Below, piece after piece: positions 4,570 to 5,528 of a DNA stretch of 5,528 bases; the first letter of the stretch is position 1, and each line of letters starts with the position of its first letter. The stretch lies in NCBI GenBank assembly GCA_022708385.1, contig JAKIYU010000183.1, positions 1-5,528 on the forward strand. The letters are read 5' to 3'. The notes beneath the pieces are model-generated. The model ran no database searches, was not told the origin of the DNA, and saw only the letters and a list, made by a program, of their open reading frames with translations. The position numbers and the translations under genes were made by a program. This DNA is from Bacteroidota bacterium (lineage in GTDB: Bacteria; Bacteroidota; Bacteroidia; Bacteroidales; PXBB01).

Positions 4570-5528
4570 TTAAAGATAAGTATCTGTTTGCTCGCTCTGA
4601 TAGCTGCTTACTGGTTCGCAGGCACACACAAGGTTTCTGTCGCCATAAGCATCGTCAATACGCGCTACACTAGGCCAATATTTGTTTTTGTATAATCCTG
4701 GTACAGGATATACGGCTTTTTCGCGTGAATAAGGTCTTGTCCATTCGGCTTTAACCAGGCTGCAAACGGTATGAGGTGCGTTTTTAATAACGTTGTCGAG
4801 TTTGTCGGCTTGCCCGTTTTCAATTTCTGCAATTTCTTTTCTTATTTCGATCATGGCATCACAAAACCTGTCCAGTTCCGCAAGAGGTTCACTTTCGGTA
4901 GGCTCAACCATAAGAGTGCCATGAACAGGGAAAGCTACAGTGGGGGCGTGGAAACCATAATCCATAAGGCGTTTGGCAATATCTATCACTTCGAGGTCGG
5001 CTGTTTTTTTGAAAATATTACAGTCGAGAATCATTTCGTGGGCCACCCGGTTGTTTTTACCTGTATAAAGAATTTTATAATGTTTTTCAAGGCGCGACTT
5101 GATATAGTTGGCGCAAAGCATAGCATGCACGGTGGCTTGTTTAAGGCCATTGCCGCCTGCCATTTTGATATAAGCATAGGTTATTGTCAGCACGAGGGCG
5201 CTGCCGAAAGGAGCAGCCGAAACAGCTCCTATACCTTTTTCTCCTCCTGTTTTAACTATTTTATGCGAAGGCAGGAAGGGTACCAGATGTTTTGCCACAC
5301 CTATAGGGCCAACACCGGGGCCACCTCCACCATGGGGAATGGCAAAGGTCTTGTGCAGATTAAGGTGACATACATCGGCACCTATAAATCCCGGACTGGT
5401 TAATCCTACCTGGGCATTCATATTGGCGCCATCCATATAAACCTGCCCCCCGTGTTCGTGAACAATTTGAATGATTTCTTTGATGCCTTCTTCATAAACA
5501 CCATGGGTTGATGGATAGGTAATCATAA
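4570..5528 (-). CDS. gcvP: Glycine dehydrogenase (decarboxylating), P-protein of the glycine cleavage system, C-terminal part
   Basis: The P-protein decarboxylates glycine with a PLP cofactor and passes the aminomethyl group to the lipoyl arm of the H-protein, in the cytoplasm. The frame is open at the right edge, leaving about 319 residues of a protein usually near 950, so roughly the first two thirds are missing. Residues below count from the first Met in the window (5526). Family hallmarks are TYPSTHGVYEE (3-13), YMDGANMNAQVG (30-41), and HLNLHKTFAIPHGGGGPG (54-71), whose Lys59 (codon 5352-5350) is the expected PLP-binding lysine. They continue with DYGFHAPTV and MVEPTESE in the middle, then RPYSREKAVYP (264-274) and VARIDDAYGDRNLVC (287-301). 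The tail SSYQSEQTDTYL lies beyond the strongly conserved core. The Met at 5526 is internal, not a start. The 3' end is partly duplicated downstream, and transcription probably ends at the 4432-4466 terminator. Identification is very secure. Confidence 0.97.
   Translation of the reverse strand, partial: MITYPSTHGVYEEGIKEIIQIVHEHGGQVYMDGANMNAQVGLTSPGFIGADVCHLNLHKTFAIPHGGGGPGVGPIGVAKHLVPFLPSHKIVKTGGEKGIGAVSAAPFGSALVLTITYAYIKMAGGNGLKQATVHAMLCANYIKSRLEKHYKILYTGKNNRVAHEMILDCNIFKKTADLEVIDIAKRLMDYGFHAPTVAFPVHGTLMVEPTESEPLAELDRFCDAMIEIRKEIAEIENGQADKLDNVIKNAPHTVCSLVKAEWTRPYSREKAVYPVPGLYKNKYWPSVARIDDAYGDRNLVCACEPVSSYQSEQTDTYL

Noticed and set aside
4771..5403. A 210-codon plus-strand open frame
   Set aside because: It lies wholly antisense to gcvP, whose protein shows unmistakable family motifs. 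The antisense product has no recognisable features.

Overview
The window comes from a Bacteroidota (Bacteroidetes) chromosome. Three independent signs support this. Secreted proteins carry C-terminal type IX secretion (T9SS) sorting domains with the YPNP/FPNP signature. Every signal peptide ends in Ala-Gln. The best promoter matches are TANNTTTG -7 boxes with A-rich leaders and no clear Shine-Dalgarno sequence. The species cannot be named from this sequence.

Layout. At 1-725 (minus) is the N-terminal part of a secreted protein that runs off the left edge. At 778-1752 (minus) is a complete 324-residue T9SS cargo protein. Its paralogue, 304 residues, lies at 1923-2837 (plus) and is divergently transcribed from a 170-bp AT-rich promoter region. 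The convergent gap 2838-3071 holds a 108-bp repeat-like element with imperfect inverted ends and a bidirectional terminator. At 3072-4211 (minus) is a secreted protein made of two nearly identical 132-residue cysteine-rich repeats plus a T9SS tail. Upstream of it lies a possible 41-codon small ORF (4237-4362, minus) behind a good promoter match. At 4570-5528 (minus) is the C-terminal third of glycine decarboxylase (gcvP), cut by the right edge.

How the parts relate. The first four genes encode exported proteins, probably displayed on or released from the cell surface by the T9SS. Nothing in the sequence reveals their ligands or enzymatic activity. gcvP is a cytoplasmic housekeeping gene and appears functionally unrelated. 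The most notable signals are structural: a 47-bp direct repeat containing the terminator that brackets the 3072-4362 unit, a degenerate second copy of the last codons of gcvP 71 bp downstream of the real ones, a recent in-gene tandem duplication, a nine-G tract inside a surface-protein gene, and near-identical promoter cores in front of two secreted-protein genes. I see no defence system, CRISPR array, RNA gene, transposase or phage gene.
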